A DNA stretch of 64,000 nt from Scolanthus callimorphus (Eukaryota; Cnidaria; Anthozoa; Actiniaria; Edwardsiidae), in the NCBI GenBank assembly GCA_033964015.1, contig CM066918.1, positions 25,503,387-25,567,386 on the forward strand, read 5' to 3'. The notes below the pieces were generated by a model, which had not been told where the DNA came from, did not search any database, and saw only the letters and a list, made by a program, of their open reading frames with translations. Numbering within the stretch: position 1 is the stretch's first letter; the number at the start of each line of letters is the position of its first letter. Below are positions 1-11,219 of this stretch, piece after piece. The translations under genes were made by a program, and so were the position numbers.

Positions 1-139
1 GCGTTTTTCTCGTTTGAATTGAGTAAAGGAACTATTGAATTTTGTTTGAAGGTGTATATTTCGAGATTTCTACACGTAATTCGTCTTGAATTTCTATGTC
101 TGGCCTCTTTAATTTCTTATCCAATTTTATCTCTTGCAG

Positions 140-3100
140 TACTTGGGTTCATTTGGACCACTGAAATACAAGGCAAGTTCTTTGTGCTCTGTAGTCGGAT
201 ATCTATTCTCTATAATGCGATACCGACTCCCATACTGCCAATCACATTTCTTTATTCAAGAGTATCGTTACAATATGATATCTTGTTACAGGAAATGTCT
301 GCGTTATCTAAACTGAGACACCAGGCCCGAGTGTTGGAGTTACTCATAGATCTGGCATTACACCATGATCACACTGACGAGATATCACTAGAAAAAGGTT
401 TGTATTATAGGTGATCTGAATAAAGATTTACTACAAATGGCCATCTATGTAAAACAGGTTCATACGAATGTGAAATGCGACAGCACGTAACGTGTCACCG
501 AGCGGCAAGATTGTTGTGCAAGGGATGACACGGCAAGGCAAGACACGGTATAACACGATGTACTTCACTTGACGTTATCCATTGTTAATCATGTACTAAC
601 CAGACCGATTGTTTAAAGGACAAAACGCGCTATTCGAACTCTTGTTGGCACATTAGCATTAGATAGATAGATAGATAGATATTACTTTATTTAAGGAGGG
701 TTTCACTAGATATCACAATGATAATGTATGCGTGGCCCTCAAATAAGAGATATTTACAACATAATAAAACAAGTGAATGGAAATCTATGTACAAAATGTT
801 ATACTATATACATTAATTTGATAGAACTAGCTAAGCTGAAATATGGGTGCGCAGTTTTGCTGCAAAAGCAGCCACAGAGCGTGTGTCCTTAAGCTCGTTG
901 GGAAGTTCGTTCCAAAGCCTCGCTGCTGCACATCTGAAGCTGTTCTTAGCAGCTGTGGACTTGACTTTTGGAATGGCAATGTCTATAAACATGAAGTAGC
1001 GCTTTACCACAAAATTACATCACACGACTCGGCATGGCATGACATGACACAATGCGATACTAATGACCCGACTCGGCATGACATGACACGGCAGTGTATG
1101 ACACGACATGATACGGCATGGCACGGAATTGAAACGACCCGAATGAAGCGACACTGACACGGCAAGACATGACACGGCGGCACGCGGCACCACGTGACAT
1201 GACATCACATGACACGACATCACGTGACATAATTTATTGACCTTCATCTAGTTTTTGTCGGTAACAATGTAAACTTCTTGCAAATTCTACTTGCAGCATG
1301 TCCAGGCCTGTTCTCCAATGTCCTTGTATGTTCTATATGGCAAAACAGTTGCAAATCTAGTGTAAGTACTGTTCTTTTTATTAGTATATGAAGAGATGGG
1401 ATGAATAAGTACCGGTGTATCGGAAATGAATTGCACGGGAGGTGGTAGCTTGCGTTGGAACTTGATCCCGGGCAGGCTCGTGAGGTATAGGAAAAGCGTT
1501 AACGGGAGCCTGTCACGATACGCGCATGCTCCATGAGCGATCACTCTGATTCATCAACAAAACTAATTAGACCATCCTATCAGATAACTATTTAAGAATA
1601 TGTAAAGATAAAAAGAATGGTCCGATGGATCGAAAAATAGCGAGATTATAAACGATTGTTTTCGAGGTTTTTAGCCTTCGCTGGCCATCGTTACGGGACG
1701 ATAATTCTTTGTTTTGAGATGCGCAGAACAGCTGCGCAGTTGCGTGACAGGCTTCCTTTAAAAGTGTTCTGTTCTCAGGTCCTATTTTACCGGAAGACAA
1801 TAGAGGTGTCTAAATGGTTCTGCTTATTCGTGCTCGCATGTTTTGACTCATATGTTTTTTTGTGTTTGCAGCCTTTATATATCATTGTCCAAGACCTACT
1901 GGCGTCCCTTGAAGAAAGGTTTGATTCACAAATCAAACAGAGCTATAATAGGATCGCTAATAGTGGTAAGAACGCTACTTTTTCGTTTTTTTTTTGTATC
2001 TAAAAGGCACTATATTTCCTTGGGGGAGAGGGGCACGAATTTGTCCAGAAATCCAAGTATACATGGGAAATCTAAACTCTTCCCATTCTAATGCCGGTCG
2101 CATTCTCCCCATAAATTAACCCCCATTACATTACATTTCTATCGGTCTTTTAATGGCAAAAGTTTTAGTATTAGATTCCAGGATGACCGTTTCGCTCCTG
2201 TTTCTTTCAATTTCTAGCTAATAGTATAAGCGTTCAAATCCATTGCCGGTGACCTTTAAAATGCCGGATGTATGTCGCGTAATTTTGCCCGATGATAGCA
2301 ATTCATTAGTGCCATTTCAGTTATGTGTTCACACATTCACGTATTCATGTTTCAGTATTCCCCACCATCATCGGCCGTATTCTCCACCAAGACCCAGATC
2401 TAATGGATATCCACATCGAGGATGATGACGTCATTTCCGTCTATCAGTACGAGAACTTCCTGCTAGATCACTCCAGGTAAGCGACGGAACATTTGACTTT
2501 TCCTTAAAAACATAGTTTTGGTGTTTTCTAGTCCCGGCGAATATGGTTTTCTCACAAAATATAGAGGAATAAAGACCCTGTGCCCAATGGAGCTTTGTGG
2601 CCCATAAAAGTTTATGTTTATGACGTAACGTAGTGAACCCAATTCGTCTGAATCTAAATGAATTTCCATCCATCCTTTTTTAGGTCCAAAACTAGTTGAA
2701 GTGATATTTCCTCACTTAATTCCTTACCTTATTGAAATCTCTTTTTTGAATTTAAGTTTTAAAGCTATATGAAATATAAATCTGTTAATCACAATTAATT
2801 ACTCTGAGAAATCTGTAAGACTGGCCCGCCTCGATTAGTTTGTACTACCTGCGGGTCAGTCCGTTATTTATTTTATACTTACAGCAAAAGACGCTCAAGC
2901 GTCCCCCTCTAGAGTGCAATAATGAGTTGATTCTTGGAATATTGGATCCATTATTCGATTCAATAATGCATTCGGCTTGGGAAAACGTCTTTCAATTTGA
3001 ACTCAGATTTCGGCTAGATTATTTACCTGACACCACGCTCCGACACTCTTAAGTCACTGACTTTGTGCTTCTTGGAAAATCCCTGATAATATTAATCCAC

Positions 3101-5857
3101 AACTTTTTCTCTAAATGAACGAGGGAGAGATTTACCAGGCTCGTAAAGTCTACCAGGTCCGCCATATTGGTAACAAAACTCGCAAACAAAAGGCTCCCTG
3201 TGGATTTTTCCATATATGGAAGCGCCTCCGTTGTCTAACGTCCAATCAAAAAGCGAAAACCCAGTTCAAATCGAAAGACGTTTTCCCAAGCCGAAAGTAT
3301 TATTGAATCGAATAATGGATCCAATATTCCAAGAATCAACTCATTATTGCGCTCTACGGGGGGACGCTTGAGCGTCTTTGGCTGTAAAAATATCTCAATA
3401 AAAATGAAAATGAATGAAATGAAATGAATATGTAGTTAGAACAACAAACTATATAATGGTGTTATTTTTAAAATTACTTACAATATTATATCAACACAAC
3501 AACAGATCATAACACTGTCCCACCTATGGGACACATGGTCTGTAAGTGACAATTTTGCCATCCAGGATGTTTTTGGCCCTGCAGACACGTTTTTGACACC
3601 TTGTAAGCTATTGCTACATCAGTGTAATGAATAATTTAAATAATGTAATAGTAAAATGCGATTTTGTGCACACAGCAATGAATATTTTACCCAGTAACCT
3701 TTTGTTCTTTTCAGGCATCATCTCTCCAAATATATCGATGAGGTGGCATATGAATGTAAGTAAAGATTTTTGGCGGCTACTCGGTTTTTACCAGGCGTTC
3801 CTTGCTCCACAACAGGATACCCAGTTTAGCAATTTAGCATCAACCAATGACAAATAAAGATGTCGTTGACCTATGCTAGTCTGACTCCTTCCTTTTTTCA
3901 TGCCGTTTGGATATTTCAGTTACTGGCATATTTGTATTATTATTTTTGCAGTATTGATAAGTAGGCGGCTGCTCTCGTCCGAGAAAGAAGCCGTTGTTGC
4001 ACAGGTAAAAATCTTGCAGTACGTCCGTTAAAAGTTAAACTACTAAAAATCCTAATGCCCTTGCATAAACTTACTTGATTCTAGTTAAAGCAGTATGGGA
4101 AGTACCGCTGACCAGGATATGTTTCTGTGCCGTGCTGTCGTTACTGGTCGATTCTGACAGACATCTCGTTCAAGCCGCAGGTAACAAATATATTATTTTG
4201 CCATTTTCCTACCCCTCCCATACTCCGTTTTTTTTAATTCCTTTTCGTTTTGTTTTCCTCTATAGAATCGTTTTTATGCAGCCTTATGAAGGACAATGAA
4301 GCAGACATAAGGTGGGTTGAGTCGCCATGAATTTGTTCAAACCTTTTGAAGGTCTTACAAAGCCCAATTTTGTCAGCCTAGTAAGATATCAAGTCAGAGA
4401 AAGCATTCATTTCCATCGGCTGATTCAGGAAAAGCAATGTAGCCGATTCGATTGAATTGTGTAACTGAGGTATCAAATATTTTGTGTAGATGGTTGTTTC
4501 GATATTTCTACGCATAATTCATCTTCTAATATCAAATGTTGTTGTTGTTACCTAGGCGGTAACCCTGGCAACGGAGGCATTAGAGGAGACGGATGATCGG
4601 CTCCGTGAAGGTGCCTGCATCGCCCTTACCGTGCTACAGGTGAGACGAGGTGCCATTAGGTTGGAAATATCTGTCCTTGACTGTCAATCTGCTGGCTAGC
4701 GTTTAGTGATTGCGTATCTGTCTTGTCTGTCTGTCCCCTTTTGTTGGTTGTCTGTTTGTCTTCCTGTCTGCCTCTTTCTGTCTGTCCGCCGATCTTTCTG
4801 TCTGTCTGTCCGGAATTTCTGGGCGCTGGAATGACTTATTTGATGTCATACTTCTCAAACAATAGGCCACTTGCACTAACTGTGTCACGTGACCCAAATC
4901 CAATACATTCTGAGTATAATCGTGAAAATTCAACTCGCTGCCATTGCTCCAGGTTAGCGCTTTTATGCTGAAACTTCAGTTCCTGACTAATATCAATGAT
5001 TTCTTTCTATTTCTGGAATTGATTTTGACAAAACATCTCGTTAAGAGGTAGTTGGGGTCACGTGACTCACTTAGTGCAGTGGCCTATTGCAGCCTCAGAG
5101 TTGTACTTGTTCCAGCCAATCCAAGTTGTTCATAGTAGCCTAACCTTTGTTTCCAAAGGTGAAGGACTGTATAGCCCAGATACTATACCTCAGCAGATGC
5201 GACGTTCCCAATGTTAAATCAGCTGCCAAGAAGGCCTTGTCGGCATTTGGTAAGTTTTACCATTGTTTTAACATAAATGTAGAGACCAGTTCTTACCCTG
5301 AAAAACTGAAATCAACCAATGCGCTGACTGGATTATATAAGAAAGTCGACGGCAGGACTCTCTTGAATTGTGAGAATACAGCGAAAGACTGTCAAAAGTG
5401 GCGTGACATAGTCAAAACAGTGGCCATCGACCCTCATGCATAAGTTTGACACCAATAAGCTCTGCTCCAGCAGTTGCAAGATGGCTGTCTTCGTCATCAT
5501 GGCTCTCCTTGCCTGAGAGCTATCCACTCTAAGGATAGTTTCTATCTTATTCCAGACATTTTTGGGCGTCTTGACATTGAAGAGTATTTGTTCAATGAAG
5601 CCCATCAATTCTTCTTAAAGCCCATCAATCCTTTCCTCTATCACTCCGGCCCTCTCATGGACCTTCCTTTCGTCATTCCCTCCCTCCGTCCATCCGTCCA
5701 CCTATCCGTCCCTCCTTCCGTTACTTACGTAACCAAGTAACAAGACAACACCATGACCATCGTCTATTTGTCGATCTTTTCAGGTGAGGATGAGGCGCAG
5801 GCCAAGAAGCAGGCCCCTTTTTCCTCTAGTGCTGGACTCGAGGGACTTCTTTACTGA
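140..5857 (+). CDS. HEAT/ARM-repeat protein, RIPOR-like candidate (3' part of gene)
   Basis: Exons I can place: 140-172, 292-397, 1297-1361, 1872-1965, 2356-2476, 3715-3755, 3952-4004, 4085-4180, 4266-4311, 4556-4639, 5159-5249 and 5784-5857 (TGA at 5855-5857). From 140 to 4004 and from 4556 to the stop, intron phases join without a break, which is strong evidence of a real gene. The C-terminal exons read as helical pairs typical of HEAT/ARM repeats (for example CAVLSLLVDSDRHLVQAA, ATEALEETDDRLREGACIAL, NVKSAAKKALSAFGEDEAQA). The order and the GSFGPL, VFPTIIGRILHQ and HHLSKYIDEVAYE blocks recall the C-terminal half of RIPOR/FAM65 Rho-interacting polarity regulators; that family name is from memory and tentative. 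The reading frame breaks in exon 4085-4180 (in-frame TGA at 4109-4111, frame shift needed) and phase does not match between 4311 and 4556. The intron after 172 begins with GC. The 5' part lies before the window. Confidence 0.72.
661..990 (-). mobile_element. 3' end of a non-LTR retrotransposon (CR1/L2/Jockey-like)
   Basis: On the minus strand 983-831 encodes an ORF tail ending in TAG (831-833) with the typical LINE reverse-transcriptase C-terminus: RCAAARLWNELPNELKDTRS followed by a short helix containing FAAKLRTHI. Downstream on the same strand comes an AT-rich 3' UTR and a (TATC)n tail at 661-681, the kind of microsatellite tail many CR1-like elements carry instead of poly(A). The copy is heavily 5'-truncated, lies in an intron of the HEAT-repeat gene and is antisense to it. 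The exact clade cannot be told from so little. Confidence 0.7.
1020..1236. repeat. Degenerate CATGACACGG low-complexity repeat
   Basis: A run of imperfect copies of a roughly 10-base motif (CATGACACGG, CACGACATGA and variants). It directly abuts the truncated retrotransposon and creates spurious open frames on both strands. A weaker relative occurs at about 515-560. No coding signal. Confidence 0.65.
2879..3387. mobile_element. Non-autonomous TIR transposon, 509 bp, family A
   Basis: Ends TTACAGC...GGCTGTAA with inverted arms of roughly 115 bp (2881-3000 against 3264-3385). Both arms carry GACGCTCAAGCGTCC and ATTGAATCGAATAATG-type sequence. No transposase frame. It sits in an intron of the HEAT-repeat gene. 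A 135-bp internally shortened relative with the same ends lies at 13695-13829, so this is a dispersed MITE family. Confidence 0.8.
4706..4815. repeat. GTCT/GTCC-rich microsatellite
   Basis: Imperfect CTGT/GTCT tetranucleotide repeats within an intron of the HEAT-repeat gene. A second short C/T-rich tract with TCCGTCCA-type repeats lies at about 5665-5720. Both generate spurious ORFs. Confidence 0.7.
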
Positions 5858-6602
5858 AGGGACAGAATGCATAGCTCGTCTCAGGTGATTTGCCCGCGAC
5901 AACCTTTGCAGAGAAAATAGAGTACATTCAGGTCAGCGTAAACGTTGTTTACTTCCTTTACCAGATAGACTATATGCATTCCCTTACTTGGGTGATTTTA
6001 GACTGCATGAGCGACAAGAATCGTGCTTCATTAAAACGCGTTTTTTAATAAGAAATATTACTAATGGATTGAAATTGATAATGTTACAGCTGGTTCAGGT
6101 AACACGCGACCCAGTGCGTTTAAAACATCGAGCGGGGTTTTGGCAGTGGGTTTTACTTGCGTTGTCAATCAAACCGCGTGAGCCAATGAGGTGTCTTCCT
6201 AGTTACGCCTAGCGCAGTGAACTGGCTTCTGTCGCGACATGTCTTGCAATGGAATCCAACCGACTGCATTGGACCAAGATCTGATTGTTCACACGGTTAC
6301 CATTGACAACGCAGAAACCCCAACAGCAAAACTCCACAAAGAGGACAACAGCAAGGTTGCGTGTTGCTAGAAAAGCAGCCAATACTTTGAGAAAATGTTA
6401 AACTAAGTAAAAATTATTCCTGTCATAAGTCTGACGTCTGACGCAAAACGAAAACTATAAGATGACTTGCTAACTATGGAGTGGTGAAGTTGAGAAGGCA
6501 TGGGAGTTGTCGATTAACATTTTTAAGTATTAGGAGATTAAAATGCGAACGTTCGGGAGGCGTAAATGGTAGGAAGCGTGTTGATGATGGAGCTTGTTTT
6601 TG
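5858..6602. other. Intergenic / 3' flank, no gene seen
   Basis: Downstream of the HEAT-repeat stop codon. 6208-6240 (GCGCAGTGAACTGG...TCTGTCGCGAC) resembles the middle of the fold-back element at 7399-7611, suggesting a decayed relative. No ORF with coding character and no RNA gene recognised. Confidence 0.5.
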
Positions 6603-6777
6603 GAGCAGATTTCGTATGACTGTGAAAAGTGCCGCGACACGGCACAGCAATGTCGCGGTCGCGGTCGCGGCACAGAACCTGGCCTGCTGTAGATATGGAA
6701 TGATATCGCGTAGTCGCGGCACGGTCGCGGCGCGGCACAACGTTGTCGCGCACTTTTCACAGTCATACGGAACTGCT
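6603..6777. repeat. Fold-back (MITE-like) element
   Basis: CGTATGACTGTGAAAAGTG at 6613-6631 is matched by its reverse complement ending at 6769. Similarity extends outward (GAGCAG... against ...CTGCTC) and inward through GTCGCGG-rich sequence. Size and structure fit a small inverted-repeat element. No clear target-site duplication. Confidence 0.65.
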
Positions 6778-7398
6778 CTAGGCACAGTTGGTCGTGTATT
6801 CTTCCATATCTTTTCAGCTTTCCACTTAGCCAACATTACAGAATACGATATTTAAACAGAACCGACTAAAACAAACACTATAAAAACAGAATAAGATATA
6901 TATATTACAATCGCATAATGTATATATATTATATTATATAAAGATGATAATATAATTTTGTGTTTGGATAACACACAAGTGAGCGGAAGGTTCTGCCAGT
7001 ATTTTATTGTTACATTTTTAGTTATTTTTGATGTAATTTTGTGTTTTGCTTTAGATATTAATATTAGTTTTGTTAAATACATCAAAGAAGCTCTTCCTCA
7101 AGGGAGTTTTCTTTCAGTTTGTGGAATAAATTTGAGTTGCACGCTGGCCAGAAATGAACTGCGTGGTGCAATATCCTTTGAAAAACCCGAAAAAGTTAAT
7201 TCAGGTGATCGTCCTGTATAACTAGAGCTTTATTTTCATCCCACAAAATGTAAAGACTTGCTCCCTTGTTCCTTGTTACTTTACTATGATATTAGAAATA
7301 AAAGTCTGAAAAACTGTCAAGATTGTCCAATGTATTCAATTAACGTTGTTCCGATTAGTCACGTTTTGTTATAGCTAAATCCGTCGTTTCTCACTGCA

Positions 7399-7611
7399 CA
7401 TTTTCAAAACGTCGTTTTGGGTTTTTTCTGTTCCGTCAGTCAAATGTTCTTATCGGGTCCTTGCCCTGTTTCGTCTAGTGCAGTCAACTGGCTTTCTGTC
7501 GCGACGAAACCCCACTAGTTGACTGCACTTGGCAAAACAAGGCAAGGACCTGATTGGCTTAGATTGTTTGACTGACGGAACTGAAAACCCGCAGTCAAAC
7601 CATGTTTTAAA
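7399..7611. repeat. Fold-back (MITE-like) element
   Basis: Imperfect arms: GTTCCGTCAGTCAAA...GGTCCTTGCC...GTGCAGTCAACT on the left and the reverse complement on the right (7518-7590). The centre is around TCTGTCGCGACGAAACC. No protein frame. Confidence 0.65.
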
Positions 7612-8838
7612 ATTCCCAAAGCGGAAATGCATATGCTCTGTGAAGGTCACTGCGTAATTTTCTACGTGGTTTCTATCGTTTTTATTTTATGTCATTTATT
7701 TAAACAATTCTTTTTAATACGCTAATTCTTACCCTTTGAATAAAAGATTGCCCAGGAAACCATTAAGACCTACATGGCGTTGTCTGGGATAACTGTCAAA
7801 TGAGATTTTTATCTTCTTACTCAAAAGCGACGGCACTTCGTCTACCGTTTTGTTTTATCTTCTTGATAGCCATTTTAAAAAGTTGTGGTTCAAAAAGTAA
7901 AACATTGGAATTTGAGTATGAAAATATTGAAATATTATAAAAAAAGAACATTGTCAAAATGCGCCACGGCATTTTTTAAAACCTCGGTATACAACGAAGG
8001 ACCACGAAGTGCTTTGTTTCCCAGTCACTGGCAGATCGTGAAGCCTGATCCTTTGAAGCATCAGTCAAATTTAGAGATTGTAGAACTACAATATGAAGGT
8101 TGTCCTGGTAACTTTTATACAGAATGCTTCGTATCTATCAAACATGTGAATTTATATTTCCTAGGTTTTTTTCAAACAAGTGAAACTCAAACTAAAATTG
8201 AAGCTAATAATAGTAATAATATTTACTTGATATAGCGCTTTTCTCCTATCAATCCAAAGCATATTACATTAGTTTATTTCTATGAATACTGAAATCGAAT
8301 TAAAAGTTAAAATATAGCACTTCAATATGTCAAAACAAATGATTGTTATAGAATCAATGATATGAAATAATATGCTTTTCCGATTTTTTTATCTGTAGGC
8401 TTTCGTCCATCAGGCGTATGGACTTTTTCTAAGTTTCGTTTGCATATTATGGTGAAAATTGATTTTTTAAAGCAAATCTATAATTGTAGTCCTTATTAGT
8501 TCAAAAACCTGAACAACTGAATAAGCTAATGTTCTGTATAATACACCTATTTCAGAACCCTCACAACAACTATCTGTTGAAACCCGCTGTGCGTCATTGG
8601 AAAAACTAAGAATTAATATTCTCGTGCAACCGGTACAAAATTTATTGCGCGCGAGAGACGTATTGTAGAAGCATTTGGCTTAAACAGGGTGATAAGTATG
8701 GATATTTATCCTAAAACCCAGAGTCCATGATTCTGTTTTGGTATACCTATTTGCTCCCATACGGTGCAATCCTTCCTGAAATAGATGATATGTTTAAACA
8801 TTTGTCGTTGAAAAACCTTGTTTACATCAACTAAACAC
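7612..8838. other. AT-rich intergenic DNA, no gene seen
   Basis: No coding region, RNA gene or clear repeat recognised up to the transposon insertion site. This is the left flank of the CACTA insertion. Confidence 0.4.
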
Positions 8839-8841
8839 AGT
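8839..8841. repeat. Target-site duplication AGT, left
   Basis: The three bases before CACTGG are AGT, identical to the three bases after the right terminus (51557-51559). Confidence 0.75.
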
Positions 8842-8879
8842 CACTGGAAAACTTGTCTAATTTCCAATGTATGGAAATA
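8842..8879 (+). repeat. Left terminal inverted repeat of the CACTA element
   Basis: Thirty-eight bases starting CACTGGAAAACTTGTCTAAT are perfectly matched, inverted, at 51519-51556. The match stops at base 39. The TIR itself already holds one ATTTCCAA and one TGGAAAT motif. Confidence 0.9.
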
Positions 8880-10053
8880 CTTTGTAATTTTTTTGGAAAT
8901 TGCTTGGAAATGTCAATTTCCAAAAAAAAACGGACATTTCCAAGGTTTCACCTTACTGGAAATACATTGGAAATTACAAACTGTTTAGTTTGGAAATCTC
9001 TTGGAAATTCTACCAGTCATCTGCAGTAATCTGAAAATGCTTTGGAAATACATTGGAAATGCAGCCAGAAGCCTTTGGAAAAACAATGGAAATCCAGCCA
9101 GAAGGCTTTGGAAATACATTGGAAATGCAGCCAGAAGGCTTTGGAAATACATTGGAAATCCAGCAGAAGGCTTTGGAAATACATTGGAAGGCTTTGGAAA
9201 TACATTGGAAATGCAGCCAGAAAGCCTTTGGAAATACACTGGAAATACAGACAGAAGGCTTTGGAAATACATTGGAAATGCAGCCAGAAGCCTTTGGAAA
9301 TACATTGGAAATGCAGCCAGCAGGCTTTGGAAATACATTGGAAATGCAGCCAGAAGGCTTTGGAAATACATTGGAAGTGCAGCCAGAAGGCTTTGGAAAT
9401 ACATTGGAAATGCAGCCAGAAGGCATTGGAAATACATTGGAAATGCAGCCAGAAGGCTTTGGAAATACATTGGAAATGCAGCCAGAAGCCTTTGGAAATA
9501 CACTGGAAATACAGACAGAGGGCTTTGGAAATACATTGGAAATGCAGCCAGAAGGCTTGGAAATACATTGGAAATGCAGCCAGAAGCTTTGGAAATACAT
9601 TGGAAATCCAGCCAGAAGGCTTTGGAAATACATTGGAAATGCAGCCAGAAGGCTTTGGAAATACATTGGAAATGCAGCCAGAAGGCTTTGGAAATACATT
9701 GGAAATGCAGCCAGAAGGCTTTGGAAATACATTGGAAATGCAGCCAGAAGGCTTTGGAAATACATTGGAAATGCAGGCAGAAGGCTTTGGAAATACATTG
9801 GAAATGCAGGCAGAAGGCATTGGAAATACATTGGAAATGCAGCCAGAAGGCTTGGAAATATATTGGAAATGCAGCCAGAAGGCTTTGGAAATACATTGAG
9901 ATGCAGCCAGAAGGCTTTGGAAATACATTGGAAATGCAGCCAGAAGGCTTTGGATCCAGACAGCTTTGGAAATACATTGGAAATGCAGCCAGGAGGCTTT
10001 GGAAATACATTGGAAATCCAGACAGAAGGCTCTAATACATTGGAAATCAATCG
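8880..10053 (+). repeat. Left subterminal satellite array, 33-bp unit
   Basis: After a short zone of scattered ATTTCCAA/TTGGAAAT motifs (8880-9040), about 30 tandem copies of a 33-bp unit follow: TTGGAAATACATTGGAAATG plus CAGCCAGAAGGCT, with variants (CAGACAGAAGG, CAGGCAGAAGG). Because 33 is a multiple of three, all six frames stay open and yield long repetitive frames that are not genes. Position and motif fit subterminal transposase-binding repeats of CACTA elements; binding itself is inferred. Confidence 0.9.
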
Positions 10054-11090
10054 AACAACGCCACACGACAAACAAGTTTGAGGGAGACATAAAAGTAGTA
10101 TCTAATTTCGTTGTTGTACTAGGAATTCGTCTACTAGTATGCCACAACCGTGTTCATGGAGGCTGGAATGTGATCCTGCTAATAGAAGAGGAAACAATTC
10201 ATGGATGAATACATTATCATGATCTCCTATGAGTTTGTTTTCGTTTTCATATGATATAATATCAGTCTACAATTTGGAAATCTCCACAATATTGATTATA
10301 TAAATTCATTATGGCTAAATTTCATGCTCGTTTTATAATACATAATTGGATGGCCAATTATTTTAAATAATAATGTAATTTAAAATTATATAAATGAAGT
10401 CGAATATAACAATTGAACGTACAATCATAGCATATAACGCCATGAATATAATATTTATCGCATTCAATCATGTTACAAGCAATTTCAAAAATATTTATCT
10501 TTATACAAATAAAAATTTCAATCATATCTAATTTCTATTTAATTTTGTTTCCTTGCACTACAGTAAATGTATATATTAACTGTATAATATTAACCTAAAA
10601 TGTTTAATTATACCCCTTTTTCACTATAAAACCTATCAAGGCTAAGTTTATTAATTAGACTAAGTTATAAAACTCTAGGTTCTTATATACAGGTTTTTAC
10701 TGTATAATACCAACAATGATGCAATATCAATGATTCATGTATTATATTATCTAAAAATGAAATCTGTATTGCCAATCATCATATGTTCAATTAAACTAAC
10801 TTCCATACCTTTGTTGGCATGGCTCATAACAGAAACATAGTTTTTTTCAATGTGTATTTGTTATTTTAGGGAGTAATCATGTATGAAAAATATGTCTTTA
10901 TAAATTACAAAACAACCTCATTATAAACAACCGCCATCAGAGACCCACTCTTTTGATTTTTTTATAGATTGTCATAATTTCTAAATAAATAATAAAAAGC
11001 TCTATGCATAATAATTTCTGTCAAACTTCACCCGAATTTTTAATACATGAGTAGATGCATAAAAAATTATGTCAACTAAAATGGGAAACA
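10054..11090. other. AT-rich internal transposon DNA, no gene seen
   Basis: Very AT-rich sequence inside the CACTA element between the left array and the first MITE. No ORF with coding character. Confidence 0.5.
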
Positions 11091-11219
11091 TTAAAGGCCC
11101 ATCACCAACCGAGAGCCTTTGCGGACTCTTGGCCAATCAGAGCACCCGAAAAACAATGGATCAATTTGAAAACAAAAGAAAACGGTGCACAAAGGCTCCC
11201 GGTTGTGATGGGCCTTTAA
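11091..11219. repeat. MITE family B, copy 1
   Basis: Ends TTAAAGGCCCATCACCAACC...GGTTGTGATGGGCCTTTAA, 129 bp, with an internal AACAATGGATCAATTTGAAA stretch. The same family in the opposite internal orientation is at 15604-15732 and, in the second assembled copy, 32081-32207. TTAA at both ends may be the duplicated target. Confidence 0.8.

Noticed and set aside
19..414. 131-residue ORF as a single gene
   Set aside because: It runs through introns. Only 292-397 in that frame is exon-like, and 140-172 is used in another frame.
843..1157. Plus-strand ORF of 104 residues
   Set aside because: Antisense of the LINE C-terminus plus the low-complexity repeat; the minus strand carries the recognisable protein.
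9041..10053. Array resembling a CRISPR locus
   Set aside because: Units are contiguous tandem copies without unique spacers, and the genome is eukaryotic.
8985..10147. Long ORFs of up to 376 residues in all frames with repeats such as LWKYIGNAARR or FPKPSGCISNV
   Set aside because: They arise because the 33-bp satellite unit is a multiple of three and lacks stops. No coding bias, no start context, all frames equally open.
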